Of a DNA stretch of 64,000 nucleotides, positions 35,540-48,475 are shown in pieces (the first letter of the stretch is position 1; each line of letters begins with the position of its first letter). The notes beneath the pieces were generated by a model. It worked only from the letters and a program-made list of their open reading frames with translations, made no database searches and was not told the DNA's origin. Position numbers and translations under genes: made by a program. This DNA comes from Luzula sylvatica (lineage: Eukaryota; Streptophyta; Magnoliopsida; Poales; Juncaceae): positions 9,775,167 to 9,839,166 of the forward strand of contig OX326956.1 in the NCBI GenBank assembly GCA_946800325.1, read 5' to 3'.

Positions 35540-37810
35540 TTCGAGTGACGTTTAAAATTTTCGTGCCAAATAATGTACTTTTCGTGCCATTTAAAATTTG
35601 CTTATTTTAAATTTTCGCTGCCAGATAATGGACAATTAGTGCCATTTATAGTTTTCGCTGGCAAAAAATATAGTTTTCGTGACATCTATATGTTTAACTG
35701 CCACAAATGTACGTTTGGTGCCCTTACAAATTTACGGTGCCAATATTGTTCTTTTCGTGCCATTTAATATATTCGCTGCCAATAAATGTACTATTAGTGC
35801 CATTTAAAAATTCGCTGCCAATAAATGAACTTCTCGTGCCTTTAATATGTTCGCTGGCAAAAAATGAACATTTGGTGCATTTTATAATTTTGGCTGCCAC
35901 AAATTGTACTATTCCTGCCATTAAATATTTTCGCTGCCAAAAATAGTACTTTTGAAGGCATTTTACTTTTCGCTGCCAATAAATATTCTTTGGTGCCTTC
36001 TATAATTTTCCGTGCCAAATAATGTACTTTTAGTGCCATTTAATATTTTGCAGGCCGAAAAATGTACCTTTCGTGCCATTTAAAATTTTCGTTGCCAAAA
36101 AAAGTACTTCTGGTGCCATTTATAATTTTCGCTGCCCATATTGCACTTTTAGGGCCATTTAATATTTTCGCTGCCAAAAATGAACCATTCGTGACATTTA
36201 AAATTTTCGCTGCCAATAAATGTTCTTTTAGTGCCTTTTAATATTTTCGCTGCCAATAAATGTACTTTTCGTACCATTTATAATTTGCGCTGCCAATAAT
36301 TGTACTTGTAGTGCCATTTAATATTTTCGCTGCGAATAATAGGACTTTTGGTGCCGTTTAAAATTTTCGCTGCCAATAAATGTAATTTTCGTGCCTTTTA
36401 ATATTTTCGCTGCGAATAATTGGACTTTTCGTGCCATTTACTATTTGCGCTGCCAAAAATTGTTCTTTTGGTGCCTTTTATAATTTTCGCCGACAATAAA
36501 TGTACTTTTAGTTCCATTTAATATTTTCGGTGAAAATAATTATCTTTTCGTGCCATTTAATATTTTCGCTGCCAATAATTGTTCTTTTCGTGCCATTTAA
36601 TATTTTCGCTGCCAAAAATTGTAATATTAGTGCCTTTTAATATTTTCGCTGCCAAAAATTGTAATATTAGTGCCTTTTAATATTTTCGCTGCCAAAAATT
36701 GTAATATTAGTGCCTTTTAATATTTTCGCTGCCAAAAATATGTTCTTTTGGTGTCATTTATAATTTTCGCTGCCAATAAATGTACTTTTAGTGCCTTTTA
36801 ATATTTTCGCTGCGAATAATTGGACTTTTCGTGCCATTTACTATTTGCGCTGCCAAAAATTGTTCTTTTGGTGCCATTTATAATTTTCGCTGTCAATAAA
36901 TGAACTATTAGTGCCATTTAATATTTTCGCTGCTAGAAATTGTACTTTTCGTGCCATTTAATATTTTCGCTGCCAAAAACTGTTCCTTTGACGTCATTTA
37001 TTATTATCGCTGCCAATAATTGTACTTGTAGTGCCATTTAATATTTTCGCTGCCAAAAAATGAACTATTAGTGCCTTTTAATAATTTCGCTGCAAGTTAT
37101 TGTACTTTTCGTGCCATTTAATATGTTCGCGGCCACAAACTGTTCTGATGGCGGCCTTTATCATTATCGCTGCCAATAATTGTACTTGTAGTGCCATTTA
37201 ATATTTTCGCTGTCAAAAAATGTTCTTTTGGTGCCATTTAAAATTTTCGCTGCCAATAAATGTACTTTTCGTGCCTTTTAATATTTTCGCTGCCAATAAT
37301 TGTTCTTTCGTACCATTTAATATTTTCGCTGCCAATATAATGTAATTTTCGTGCCATTTAATATTTTCGCTCCCAAAAATGTACTTTTAGTGCCTTTTAA
37401 TATTTTCGCTGCCAATAATATGTTCTTTTGGTGTCATTTATAATTTTCGCTGCCAATAAATGTACTTTTAGTGCCATTTAATATTTTCGCTGCCAAAAAA
37501 TTTCTTTTGGTACCATTTATAGTTTTAGCTGCTCAAAAATGTACTTTTCGTGTCATTTAATATTTTCGATGCCAAGATAATGTACTTTTCGTGCCTTTTA
37601 ATATTTTCGCTGCCAATAATTGTACTTTTAGTGACTTTGAATATTTTCGCTGCCAAAAATTGTTCTTTTGGCCCCATTTAAAATTTTCCGTGCCGAAAAA
37701 TGTAATTTTAGTGCCATTTAATAATTTCGCTGCCAAAAAATGTACCTTTCGTGCCTTTTAAAATTTTCGCTGCCAAAAAATGTACTTTTCATGCTATTTA
37801 ATATTTTCGT
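35540..37810. repeat. Minisatellite of about 55 degenerate units of roughly 40 bp
   Basis: The core TTTTCGCTGCCAA(A/T)AA, TGTACTTTT(A/C)GTGCC and (A/T)TTTAATA recurs with substitutions along 2.3 kb. Three identical 40-bp units stand at 36601-36720, showing recent local amplification. Unit edges are more diverged at 35540-35900. The units contain stops in most frames, and the 60-80-codon frames are artefacts. The array starts about 190 bp after the VGT1 stop codon. I do not recognise it as a known satellite. Confidence 0.95.
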
Positions 37811-38255
37811 ATTTCATCAAACATTTTGCTTAATATTGTTAGGAATATATATAGGTGAATAACATAACAAATGTAGGAACTCTTCAAAATGCAATCACAT
37901 ACATGGACGAATCATATAACTAGTCATGTCTAATATAAAATCAAACAACAAAAAACAAAACAAAGATCATTCTATGAATTATAAAATCACTTCAATTCAA
38001 CAAATAAAAATAAAAGATGGAATTAAATCCACTTCATCGACTTGCGCCCCCAAAATCTACAGTACAATCACACTAATTAAAATTATATTCACAATTAAAG
38101 GTTTCTCTATCGTGACAAACTTCTATAACACAAACTAATCTTATAAAAATGGTGGCAATATAATGTGGATCAGAAATCCCGAAGAGAATATAATATCCAA
38201 TTTTAGAATTTAAACAGAATTCCTGAAGAGAAGATAATATATACACTGGGGGGGG
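37811..38255. other. Intergenic stretch, no gene seen
   Basis: AT-rich; nothing recognised. Confidence 0.5.
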
Positions 38256-38475
38256 ATTTATGGAAAAGAGCTACATCCTCTATATGCCTAATTACTGATT
38301 AATTAGCATGGTTATTAACCAAATGACACTCTATTAATATTTAATTAATATATACATTAACAATTCTTAATTAATATCAATTAACTGTTAATCGGATGTC
38401 TTTTGTTAATTACCATGCTAATTAATGGTTAATTTGTGATATAAAGAATGTGGCGGGGAAATAAGGGGGTATGGC
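38256..38475. mobile_element. Imperfect inverted-repeat element (probable MITE)
   Basis: The left half, with TACATCCTCTATATGCCTAA and GATTAATTAGCATGGTTATT, is matched by the reverse complement of the right half, where TTACCATGCTAATTAATGG is followed by ATATAAAGAATGTGGCGGGG. Ends are approximate and no target duplication could be assigned. Confidence 0.5.
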
Positions 38476-39589
38476 ATGATTATCTTGCAATATATAAATT
38501 TCAGTATAATAATAATAATAATACCAAAATTGCTCTTTTGCTAAAAGGTACTGTAGAATCACCCTTTAATTGATAGTTGGTTATTTTGATTTGGCTAGGT
38601 TTTGAATACTTTGTTTGTAATTGAATGTTTGTGGTGACAATTAACTTTTGTGCATATTTATGAGGTTGTCGGAGTTTTGAATATTTTTAAATATCACGAA
38701 GTTGCATTTCAGTTATAATTTTGCATAACCAAATTCAACAGAAAAATATTTTCATCCATGAAATTAGTACTAGTACGTATTATAAATTCTCAACTCATTA
38801 AATTAGTGCATGTCATAAATTTTGAGGATTATATACTAATATTATATTCTACTATTTCTTATTTTTACTACATTTAATATATTATATGATATTACATTAT
38901 ATTAACAAATGACTTTTTTTTTAAATCAATTTTTTCCTTATTTTTTATTTATTTATATCATGATTAGTGTAAGCAAAAAAATATATTAGTTTGATTATTG
39001 TTTTGCAAAGATTAAGAAAATACATGACATTCCTACAATTTTATTTATTTGCATCCAAACATGTCTTTTTTTTTATAATTCCTACAATTTTATTTATTTG
39101 CATCCAAACATGCCTTTTTTTTTTTTTGTAATTCCTACAATTTTATTTATTTGCATCCAAACATGCCTTTTTTTTATAATTCCTACAAGTTTATTTCGTG
39201 ACAACTCATAATCACCTTTACAGAATGCATGTGCTGATCCACAAGTATAATTTGGTACCTACCAATAATTGTATGATATTTTGCATGTAAAATAATGTAC
39301 TTAACTTAGATATATGCATATAGATAAAAGGCCCACATGATTTTGACTAAGGATTGCGTGTTCTCATTGGTTGTTTTAATAAGGATTCGTGCCGCCCACT
39401 AATTTCTCCAACATATTCTCCTTTTGTTAAATAAATAAAATGATTGCACAAATAAACAAATAAACAATAAAAAAAGTAGTTCGAGCTGTATATCTTATAT
39501 ATTATGCTATGTTCTTTTAATAATAGATATAATATTAAGTAGTAAATTTGTATATATTTATTATCATTTGTAATAATTAATAAGTTAAT
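38476..39589. other. AT-rich intergenic stretch
   Basis: No gene. It includes the tandem repeat at 39029-39192. Confidence 0.5.
39029..39192. repeat. Tandem repeat, three full units of about 50 bp
   Basis: ATTCCTACAATTTTATTTAT followed by TTGCATCCAAACATG(C/T)C and a T run occurs at 39029, 39078 and 39131, with a partial fourth unit at 39178. Confidence 0.9.
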
Positions 39590-39597
39590 CTAATACT

Positions 39598-39776
39598 CAG
39601 TGACGGATATATTAAGGAACTAGAAGGGGCCTCGGTTCTTCTTAGATTTTTTTAGCGATATTGTATTTTATGATAAAATTAAAAATTTATGTATTACTGT
39701 TTTTCCAAAAACAAAAAAAAATTCACGATAACCCCTTGATTACGTTCCTATTGGTACGGGACAAGATCCGTCACTG
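39598..39776. mobile_element. 179-bp hAT-type MITE
   Basis: The termini CAGTGACGGATAT and ATCCGTCACTG form an 11-bp perfect inverted repeat. The flanks CTAATACT (39590-39597) and GTATTACT (39777-39784) agree at six of eight positions, a decayed 8-bp duplication. Too small to code for anything. Confidence 0.75.
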
Positions 39777-39784
39777 GTATTACT

Positions 39785-42290
39785 TATCTTCCTTAACAAT
39801 CATGCTTTCTTTAATTCCATCTTATAGTGCAAAGTTGATCCCATGTCTTCTTTATTAAAATACACCATACAACTCATGTTTAGCATGATGGGATAAAATA
39901 ATTTGCGTAGTTTCTATATCCGTACAAACATATATTTATCTTTGTAGAAGTAGAAATATCTAATGTACAAATTTGTTCATGAATCTTTCGAAAATATTAT
40001 ATTTTTTCTTACGTCGTACAAAACATTAAATAGTTATACAAAAATCTATTATAACATTTCGAATAAATATTTTTTATACATAATATTGGTACATAATATT
40101 TTTTATACTTTTGCTAACAATTCGTTATAATTTTGTTATGTAAGGGTATGGATTATACTTTTAGGTTTCACAGGGGTACACATAACATTTACCAGTTAAT
40201 TAAATGGATAATGTTTCCTTTATCTTTACTGAAAAACTGCCGAGATTACAGCTTTCATTAACGGCCGTCCACCCGGAAATTAAATAATACGACAAATCAG
40301 CGTACTGACAAGGATACTTCCGTAATTTCATACAAAATCAGTGGTAATGATAAAATACTATTCCATTCCTGTCATTTGCGTGAAATTTAAGGTAGTGAAC
40401 CATGGCTTAAATTACCAATAATACCCTCGAAGGAATGAATAAACAAAATTTATGTTTGAGGGCAAAATTGGAAATAAGTTAAGGCACGTCCCTTTAAAAA
40501 AGCGCGCGCCATACCGTTATGATGGCAAGTTGACGCTTTTGTTCTACTTACTCGAAGAAACATTTTATTTAAAGTTTAACCACTACGTGTGGTGTTTTTA
40601 TTTGATAAATTTTGAATGGGATTGCAAGCAGACATGGGAACTACAAAAAGTTCTTGCAGAGTATTATACCGTGTCTAAGCCATCAGATCAGCCTGTTTGT
40701 TGGCCCTAAAAAGAGGGAAAGGCTCCTGTAGACTTTATTTTAGGTGAACATGGACTATAATAGATATATGGACCTTTCATGTACAGATACCCTTTTCTTT
40801 TTCATATGTAGTATGTACATACTAAATATTTTCAACTATGATGAAATTTTAATTTTTCGACAAAGTAAATTAAAAAAATTTAGAATGATTCAAAATTAAA
40901 AAAAACATTGCAAAAATGAATTAAGGCGTGTCTGATAGGAAAAAAAATAAGCAAAAATAATATGACATGGTGTGTATTGGAACTCACCACACCCGCGAAA
41001 TCTAATGTGAGTATATTGTCAACGGAAGTAAAATACATGACGCGGGCCTACGCATGATAAGAAATCTATATTATTAAGTACTATAACATAATTTAATTGT
41101 CATTAGTGTCCGTTTTTAAATCTAAATAGATTTTAACGTTATTATCCAAGATAGCATAATGTATCAAGTGGGTTTAAATATTTCATTTTTTTCTCGACAC
41201 AAGTTTTTGTAAGATATGAAAATATTTCATGTATTCGTCATAAACTATCATATTTGATTCTTTATCACTTTATCAATTTATTTTTCTTCATTAATTTCAA
41301 AGCAATTTTTTATACAACAAAATGTTACATATTCTTAGAATTTGCACAAATATACAATTATATTTTTTATTTTAAACTAATAAATACAACAATATATTTT
41401 TTATTTTTTATCATATACAACATCATCATAATAGGGAAATTTTACTTTGCCCTAGATTTCAGCACCACATCCTCTATATCCCAATTAACGCAATTAATTA
41501 ACATGGCAATTGACAAGAGCCACATATTAAATAATTAATTAATATTAATTATAAATAATTAATTCAAGTGGGTATTAGTTATATATTACATATCGTATGA
41601 TTCGTTTTTTATTAGTATTAAATATTAATTAATTATAGATTTCAGCACCAATATTTTTTTGATATACTATGCTAGTTATGGATTATGTATATTGTGTGAT
41701 TCGTTTTTAAGCATAAAAAATGAGTAAACTCGTCAGAAATATTGTAAACACATTTCCTTTACCGCCAACATTTCTTCTTTCCATCTTCATCATTTTTTTT
41801 AATATACGAGATATATAAACTGATACTCCTAAATAGTTCCCATAGTTCTGGATCTTGCAAGACTTCTTTCGGAACCTGTCATAATTAGAAACCTGTCATA
41901 ACTAAGATGAATGTTGTGATGAAATAAGGGAGCATGATAATTGATAAATGACTTCGAGGAATATAAGATGGAAAATTATACATGTCCCCATGAATCTCGT
42001 CACTCTAATTAAAGAGTTGACAATTAACAATGATCTAAGTAAATTAGAGAAATGCATACATGAAATTTAAATCTTTTATGTGTTTATCCCTGTTCATGTA
42101 CTCATTGAACTCATACCAACGTGTTAAATCATGTCATTTATTCGTTTATCACATATTAATTCAACACAAATGATAAAAAATGTCAACTGATCAATACAGT
42201 GGGGACTAGGAGAGTGTAGGGAGCTTCATATCACCTCTCATATAAGATTGACATGCAGACCTTTCTCTGACGTGGTGTACCGAGAGCACA
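39785..42290. other. Intergenic stretch, no gene recognised
   Basis: Contains an 85-codon frame at 40452-40709 (starts MFEGKIGNKL) with protein-like composition but no family I know. The rest is AT-rich. TTTCAGCACCA(C/A)(A/T) recurs near 41457 and 41640. Confidence 0.4.
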
Positions 42291-42940
42291 CAAAAGATTC
42301 TCACTTCTCTTCTCTTTCACTTCTCCAATGATCCAAGCAAACACTAAAATACAAGAATTCATAAATAATTAAAAATAAAAAATTGGCATTTCCTGGCTTC
42401 CACGATCTCCCATTTCTCTCTCTCTAGTTTCTTAGTGGGTCAGATTCCTTTATTCCTAAACTTTCCTTCCACGATCCAACCTCGTTTCTTCTTGTTCCTT
42501 TTTGTCTATTTTAACACGAAAAGATTTCCCCTTTATCCAAATTTCTCCATTCTTTTACAACTAGAAATTTACTTCATTTTTTTGCAAGCTTCACGACTTT
42601 TGTTAGTGCCATCATTGTTTGGTTTCTTTCCGAAACTTCAATCCATTTTTTTTGTTTGGATAATTCTCCACTAGTGTGGTTTTCTTTTCTCACTGCACAG
42701 TTGTTCCTTTGTGATACTTTGTCTCTTCTCTTCGTACTTTGTAGTGCTCCACTAAGAGACGGCTTCCATTTCGGGTCCATACTCCAGCCTGTTGTATTCT
42801 TATTCTTCTTATCTTTACTTCCTCTTTCCCCACTAAAGTTCTCACCTTTTCCCATGATTTCCCAATTTTCAAGATAATTCGTTCTGATTTCTACCAATTT
42901 TTACCAAATTGGGATCCTCACCAAAAAAATTTAGTCCAAA
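42291..42940 (+). promoter_or_regulatory. Probable leader and promoter side of the OSCA1 gene
   Basis: CT-rich stretches (42295-42325, 42411-42426) and T/C-rich DNA run up to the start codon, typical of a long plant 5' UTR. Several upstream ATGs open short frames, the longest being 79 codons at 42435-42674. If the leader extends that far they would be uORFs. The transcription start cannot be fixed. Confidence 0.4.
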
Positions 42941-45900
42941 ATGGCCACATTACAAGATTTGGGAGTATCGGCATTCATAAACATTGTTGGTGCGATCGTG
43001 TTTCTACTTCTATTTGCCGTTCTAAGGATTCAGCCAGTAAACGATCGAGTTTATTTCCCCAAATGGTACATAACGGGTTCTCGAACCCACTCTGCTTTGC
43101 GAGGAGTAGGCAAATTCGTCAATTTGAATATTTGGACTTATTTCACATTTTTGAATTGGATACCTGGCGCATTGAGAATGAGCGAAGCAGAGCTAATTCG
43201 ACATGCTGGTTTGGATTCAGCAATTTATCTCAAAATTTACATTCTTGGGTCTGTCATCCTAATTTTTTTGTTAAATTCTATCTTATTTTGATTGATTTTG
43301 TTAAGATTTTTCATTTTTATTTTTTGAATAGTTTGAAGATTTTTGTACCAGTGACGGTACTGGCTCTCTTGGTTCTAATACCAGTCAATATTTCGGGCAG
43401 TACATTACTCTCTCTTAACAAACAAGTTGTATTCAGTGATATAGATAAACTTTCTATATCCAATATAAGTCCTGGCTCACAAAGGTAATTAATTTTATAT
43501 TATATTTTTTTATATATATTTCTAATACTAAGTTTGTTTAATTGGCTCTAATCCAATTTCAGGTTTTTTATTCATATATTGATGGCGTATATATTCACAT
43601 TATGGACATTATTTATGCTTTATAAAGAATATGATAATGTAGCTCACATGAGATTGCATTTTCTCGCCTCTCAAACTCGCCGCGTTGACCAATTCGCCGT
43701 AAGAACATTAAAACGATTACCCAATTTTATCGCATTAAGTAATTGCAAAATTTTGCAATTGATTTGTAATTGCAGGTGATAGTCAGAAACATACCGCATT
43801 TGCCAGGTCACTCGTATAGTGAAACCGTCGATGAATTTTTCAAAAGAAACCATCATGATCACTATCTCGGCAACCAGGTACGTATCGCAATTTCATATTT
43901 ATGTTATTATATAACTTAATTAGTATATTTTTTTTTATCTTATGATAGCCTGTGTATAACGCGAATAAATTTGCGAAACTCATTAAAAGAAGAGATAGGC
44001 TTCAAAATTGGTTGGATTATTACCAACTTAAACATGAACGCCATCCTGATAAAAGGCCAACCACTAAGGTACTTCTCAAAATTATTATTTATATTTAATT
44101 TTATTTTTTCTAAATAAGTAATATGATTTTTTTTCTTATTTTTAGACGGGATTTCTTGGTTGTTGCGGTCGAAGAGTGGATGGTATAGACTATTATCAAG
44201 GGTGCGTTGACGAGCTCAATAGAAAGGTATCTTCCACATATACCCTCCAATATGTTAAATATCAGAAATATCCTTACTATAAACTCTATACAGATATCGT
44301 CAGAAAGGGAAAAAGTACTAAAAGATCCAAAATCAATAATGCCCGTTTCATTCGTAACGTTCGATTCAAGATGGGGAGCGGCGGTTTGCGCACAAACCCA
44401 ACAGAGTCGAAACCCGACCCGTTATCTAACAGACTGGGCGCCCGAACCGAGAGATGTTTACTGGCCGAATTTGGCGATCCCTTTCTTCTCTCTTAGCCTC
44501 AGAAGACTGGTGATCACCATTTTGGTTTTTGCTCTGGTTTTCTTTTATATGATTCCCATTGCCTTTGTTCAGTCTCTCGCCAATTTGGAAGGATTGGAGA
44601 AAGTCGCCCCTTTTCTTAAACCCGTTATTGAGATGTAAGTCGCTAATTTTTTTAAAATAATCCTTTCTTTCATTATGATTTATTTATTTTTAATTTCAGA
44701 AAGGTGATAAAATCATTCTTGCAAGGGTTTCTACCCGGTTTGGCCTTGAAGATATTTCTGTACATACTGCCAGCTGTACTGTTGATGATGTCGAAGATCG
44801 AAGGATACATTGCTTTGTCTTCTCTGGAAAGAAAAGCGGCTGGTAAATACTATTACTTCATGCTGGTAAACGTGTTTCTCGGCAGTATTATAACCGGAAC
44901 CGCTTTCGAACAACTCTATTCCTTCATTCACCAACCTCCCGAACAGTAAATATACATCTTCTTTCTTGTTTTTTCTTAAATTATTATTTTTTAATATTTA
45001 ATAGTAGGTTTAGAGTCACGTGGTAAGTGAAATTATTATTTTTTAATATTTAATAGGGGGTTTTTAATTTTTTTTTTTTAGAATTTTATTAATTCTCCTT
45101 TTAACACATGGATGTATATATATATATTTTTTTGAAAATTCAGGATACCAAGGACGATAGGGGTGTCGATTCCAATGAAGGCGACATTCTTCATGACGTA
45201 CATAATGGTAGATGGATGGGCTGGAATAGCGAGCGAAATCCTTCGTTTAAAACCGTTGGTGATATACCATTTGAAGAACATGTTTTTGGTCAAAACGGAG
45301 CGGGATAGAGATGCGGCCATGGATCCGGGCAGCATCGGGCTGCCCGAAAACCTGCCCAATTTACAGTTGTATTTCCTGTTGGGACTTGTTTATGCGGTCA
45401 TCACGCCGATTTTGCTGCCGTTTATAGTGATTTTCTTCGTTTTCGCATTTTTGGTTTACAGACACCAGGTTGGTTACTTGCATCCTAACCCATGTTTATT
45501 TTTTCCTCTAATAATGATTTTTTTTTTTCTTAAAATTCAGATAATTAACGTGTATAATCAAGAATATGAAAGCGCGGGAGCTTTTTGGCCATTTGTCCAA
45601 AGTCGCATGATATTAAGTATATTAATTTCCCAAATACTACTTGTTGGATTGTTAAGCACTAAAAAGGCCGCTAATTCCACCCCGCTCTTAGTAGTCTTGC
45701 CCGTTATAACGATTTGGTTCCATTTTTATTGTAAGAATCGATTCGAACCTGCTTTCAGAAAATATCCCTTGGAGGTTAGTCGTTAACTTATTATTCTATA
45801 AACATTACATCATACAAAAACTTAATAAATATTTTTATAGGAAGCGACAGAGAAAGATACATTAGAGAAAGCCTCGGAACCGAACTTGAATTTGAAAAAT

Positions 45901-46149
45901 TACTTGGCCAATGCGTATTTACACCCGATTTTTCAAGAATTTGTTGGCGAAGAAATGGGTGAAGTCACTGAAGTGAACGTGAGAGTCGATAAGTCGCAAT
46001 ATGAGGTCGAATCGGAGGAGTCCTCGATTGCGTCTCCTTCACCTCCTCATTCTCACTCTCACCCTCACTCTCACTCTCAGTCTCATCAATCTCATTATGC
46101 ATCTTCTCATTATGCTTATCATTATGAATATGAGCACCAATTTAGTTAA
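42941..46149 (+). CDS. OSCA1/CSC1-like hyperosmolality-gated calcium-permeable channel
   Basis: Membrane channel of the OSCA/TMEM63 family (DUF221, formerly ERD4-related), opened by membrane tension or osmotic stress. Eleven coding exons: 42941-43248, 43332-43484, 43563-43698, 43776-43877, 43949-44068, 44146-44226, 44294-44634, 44700-44945, 45144-45468, 45541-45774, 45841-46149; 784 residues in one frame. Order: TM0 (about 12-30), RVYFPKWYI loop, TM1 (102-122), TM2 (154-176), cytosolic RRM-like domain (177-365) with VRNIPHLPG and CAQTQQSRNPT, WAPEPRDVYW, TM3 onward, then FLPGLALK, SKIEGY, IPMKATFF-YIMVDGWAG and IINVYNQEYESA. It matches recalled clade 1 OSCAs. The last about 35 residues form an unusual His/Ser/Tyr-rich tail. 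Confidence 0.96.
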
Positions 46150-46555
46150 CTTACTGATTGTTGTTATTATTCATGAGTTCTGTAATTTTACTTAGTTTTG
46201 GTTTGTTTCTAATTTTTCGATATACTAGTTGTTATTTTCATTACTGTAAATGTACATGTAACTCAAAAATACTTTTTATATTAAGAGTAATGAAATGCCA
46301 CACAACCTAACTATATATTTGATATAAATATCTAAGTTAGTGTTTTATTTGGAAATTTATTCATGACTAATTAGTATCGTTATTTAAATAATGAAGTTGA
46401 ACAAATTGTTGTTGTTGTCAAATTTAAAATTTGGGAAAGTGGTGTACATATTTTATGGGATCTACTAATGCCATTAATAGAAACACGACACATGTGTGTC
46501 CTCTTTGTTTTTTCTATTTCAACCCAATTTGTACCCACATATGAAAGAGAAAATA
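46150..46555. other. 3' flank of the OSCA1 gene
   Basis: AT-rich DNA that probably includes the 3' UTR (an AATGAAAT motif is near 46287). Nothing else recognised. Confidence 0.4.
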
Positions 46556-46557
46556 TA

Positions 46558-46812
46558 CTTGGCCCCCAAACTCATCCCAATATTCTTGATGAGGTGACAA
46601 AGTCAAATGATTAACATCTCTAATTAACTCAACTAAATGTTAATTGACACATTTAATATTAGTAAATGTTAATTAACATGCTAATTCAATTAATCGGTCA
46701 ATTCAATTAAGTGGTCAATTCAATCGTTAATTAATCCAATTAATAATACGAATCAAGCCACTTAATCCTCTGTTGTCATGTCATCAAGGATGTTAATTTT
46801 TGTGTTATTGGG
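46558..46812. mobile_element. Probable MITE with imperfect inverted ends
   Basis: The left end TTGGCCCCCAAACTCATCC then CTTGATGAGGTGACAAAG pairs loosely with the right end GTTGTCATGTCATCAAGG then TTATTGGGGCTCCA. The AT-rich interior repeats GGTCAATTCAATT. Borders are approximate. Confidence 0.4.
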
Positions 46813-47321
46813 GCTCCATATATAATGCATGTATGAAAATATGGCTCAATCGTTAATTTATTTGGAATAGAAGTAATAATATTCATATTTTGTCTGTTAA
46901 TATATAACATTTACTACTGTGTTATATATATATTTTAAAAAAAAAAATTGATATTTTGTATGTTAATGGATGACATTTCAAATATATATTTAGGTTTTAT
47001 GTGTATTATTCACGGTTTCTTTTATTTGTTTTGAAATTTAATTTTGTTTGAAGTATAACATGTTATTTTTTATTTATTTTGTGTGAGTTTATAATGATGG
47101 ACTAACTACATGAATCATTATTAATTATAATGCATATATCTATTATAGACCAATTTCATAAATCATTATTACTTATAATGCATTTATTGATATCAATATA
47201 TTTGCAAACATATCGGGATTATATTAATTAAGTTTGCGCAAATGTTATTTAAACAAAATATATATGAAACATTTAAAAAAGCGGGTATTAAGTGCCGCGC
47301 AATTGCGCGGGATATTGCTAG
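46813..47321 (+). mobile_element. Helitron 3' portion
   Basis: It ends in the palindrome CCGCGCAATTGCGCGG (47295-47310), a short spacer and CTAG (47318-47321) before T: a textbook Helitron 3' terminus. Upstream sequence (TGCATTTATTGATATCA, ATATTTGCAAACATATC) is shared with the Helitron ending at 56375. The 5' end is uncertain, so the left coordinate is nominal. Confidence 0.65.
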
Positions 47322-47406
47322 TGTACTTGAATTTAAGATGTCAAAATCTGATTGGCTTATAATCAGCATATGTGTTGTATTTGTATCCACGTCAGATATA
47401 CTACAA

Positions 47407-47475
47407 GCAGAGCCGGCCCCGGGGTAAGCCCGACAAGCCCCCGGGCTAGGGCAACGAGTCGGTTGAGGGCAACCA
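47407..47475 (+). mobile_element. hAT-like terminal fragment interrupted by the LTR
   Basis: CAGAGCCGGCCCCGGGG, then GGCTAGGGCAACGAG, has the GC-rich CAGAGCCGGCC start typical of plant hAT ends. The solo LTR begins at 47476. No right end was found after it. Confidence 0.35.
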
Positions 47476-48475
47476 TGAAGGAAATACAGTTTCAGGATCA
47501 ACCGTAAAAGTGTACACAAGGATAAACGAATGTAGTCGTACATTCGTGGCCATAACTGTCAGTGGGAAAATCCGATTTGAATGGTTCAAATTGGGTTAGA
47601 TAGATAATTAGATTATCTATAATCTTCATGTAGAAATATATTTCATATGAACGAAGTATTAGTGTCGTTTATGTGAAATACCGAAAGGGTGCAACAGTAT
47701 GACATACAGTTAGTAAAATAGTCATAACTTCTGTATACGAATCCAATTGGGCTGGGCCAAATTGGGTTGTGTAGATAATTAGATTATCTACAACTTTCAT
47801 GTTGGGTGATTTTCTGTCTGAGAAATTTACCAATTTCGAAATGACAGAATACTGACCAGGTTCATGCAGTTTTCTGTGTGAGAGGGTGTATATTGGATAT
47901 ACATGCCTTTTGGTTAATCCTGATCCTATTAGGTATAAATAGGATACTTTCTCTCTCATCCACATCAGTTGAATCATTCTAAGCAAGTGATTATTCTGCC
48001 CAATATACACAAGAAAAAGAGCAAATTCAGATTTGATCTTTAGTGAGTGAAAGGGTGCGAAGAGAGAGAAATCGAGAAAGGAGTTTCTCGAGTAATAGAG
48101 AATCGATTAGATCGAGCAAGTTCGCCGGTGCATCGTCTAGGCAGGTGCATCCGCGACCGACGTCTTGCGACTCACGGTGGATACAAGTAGAGGAGCGACA
48201 ATTGTGGCTCTTGGATTGTGATCGACTCAAGGAGTGAGAAGACGGTCAACGAACGGTGAAAGACGCGTGGTATGGGACGCGCGGATTGTCACCAACGTGA
48301 CAGGAGATAGAAGGCGGCGATCAACCCTTCGTGCGTGATCAATTTCACGCTGGTATAGATCTATCCTTCTATTCGCATCGTACCCTCGAAGTCATGGCGT
48401 GATCTCGGGAATCGGGGAATCGGACCGGGCCTTCATTCCGCTGCGCGGGCCCGGGGTCGAGGATATTCCCCAACA
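47476..48475 (+). mobile_element. Solo LTR, 1,000 bp, with 5-bp target duplication
   Basis: It starts TGAAGG and ends CCCCAACA. AACCA flanks both sides (47471-47475 and 48476-48480). A TATA box TATAAATAGGATA is at 47933-47945 and is followed by a leader-like region, so the orientation is plus. Two related segments (GATAATTAGATTATCTA) lie at about 47601 and 47774. No gag or pol sequence is attached, so this is what remains after recombination between two LTRs. Confidence 0.8.

Noticed and set aside
35573..36039. Open frames of 64-79 codons in the 40-bp minisatellite
   Set aside because: They cross repeat units at random, are not shared between units, and lack start context or any domain.
35540..37810. 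CRISPR-like regular repeat array
   Set aside because: The repeats are contiguous degenerate units without unique spacers, in a plant genome beside intron-containing genes.
48423..48444. TCGGACCGGGCCTTCATTCC resembling plant miR166 (TCGGACCAGGCTTCATTCCC)
   Set aside because: It has an extra base and substitutions and no pairing star arm nearby, and it lies at the end of a solo LTR; similarity is likely chance.
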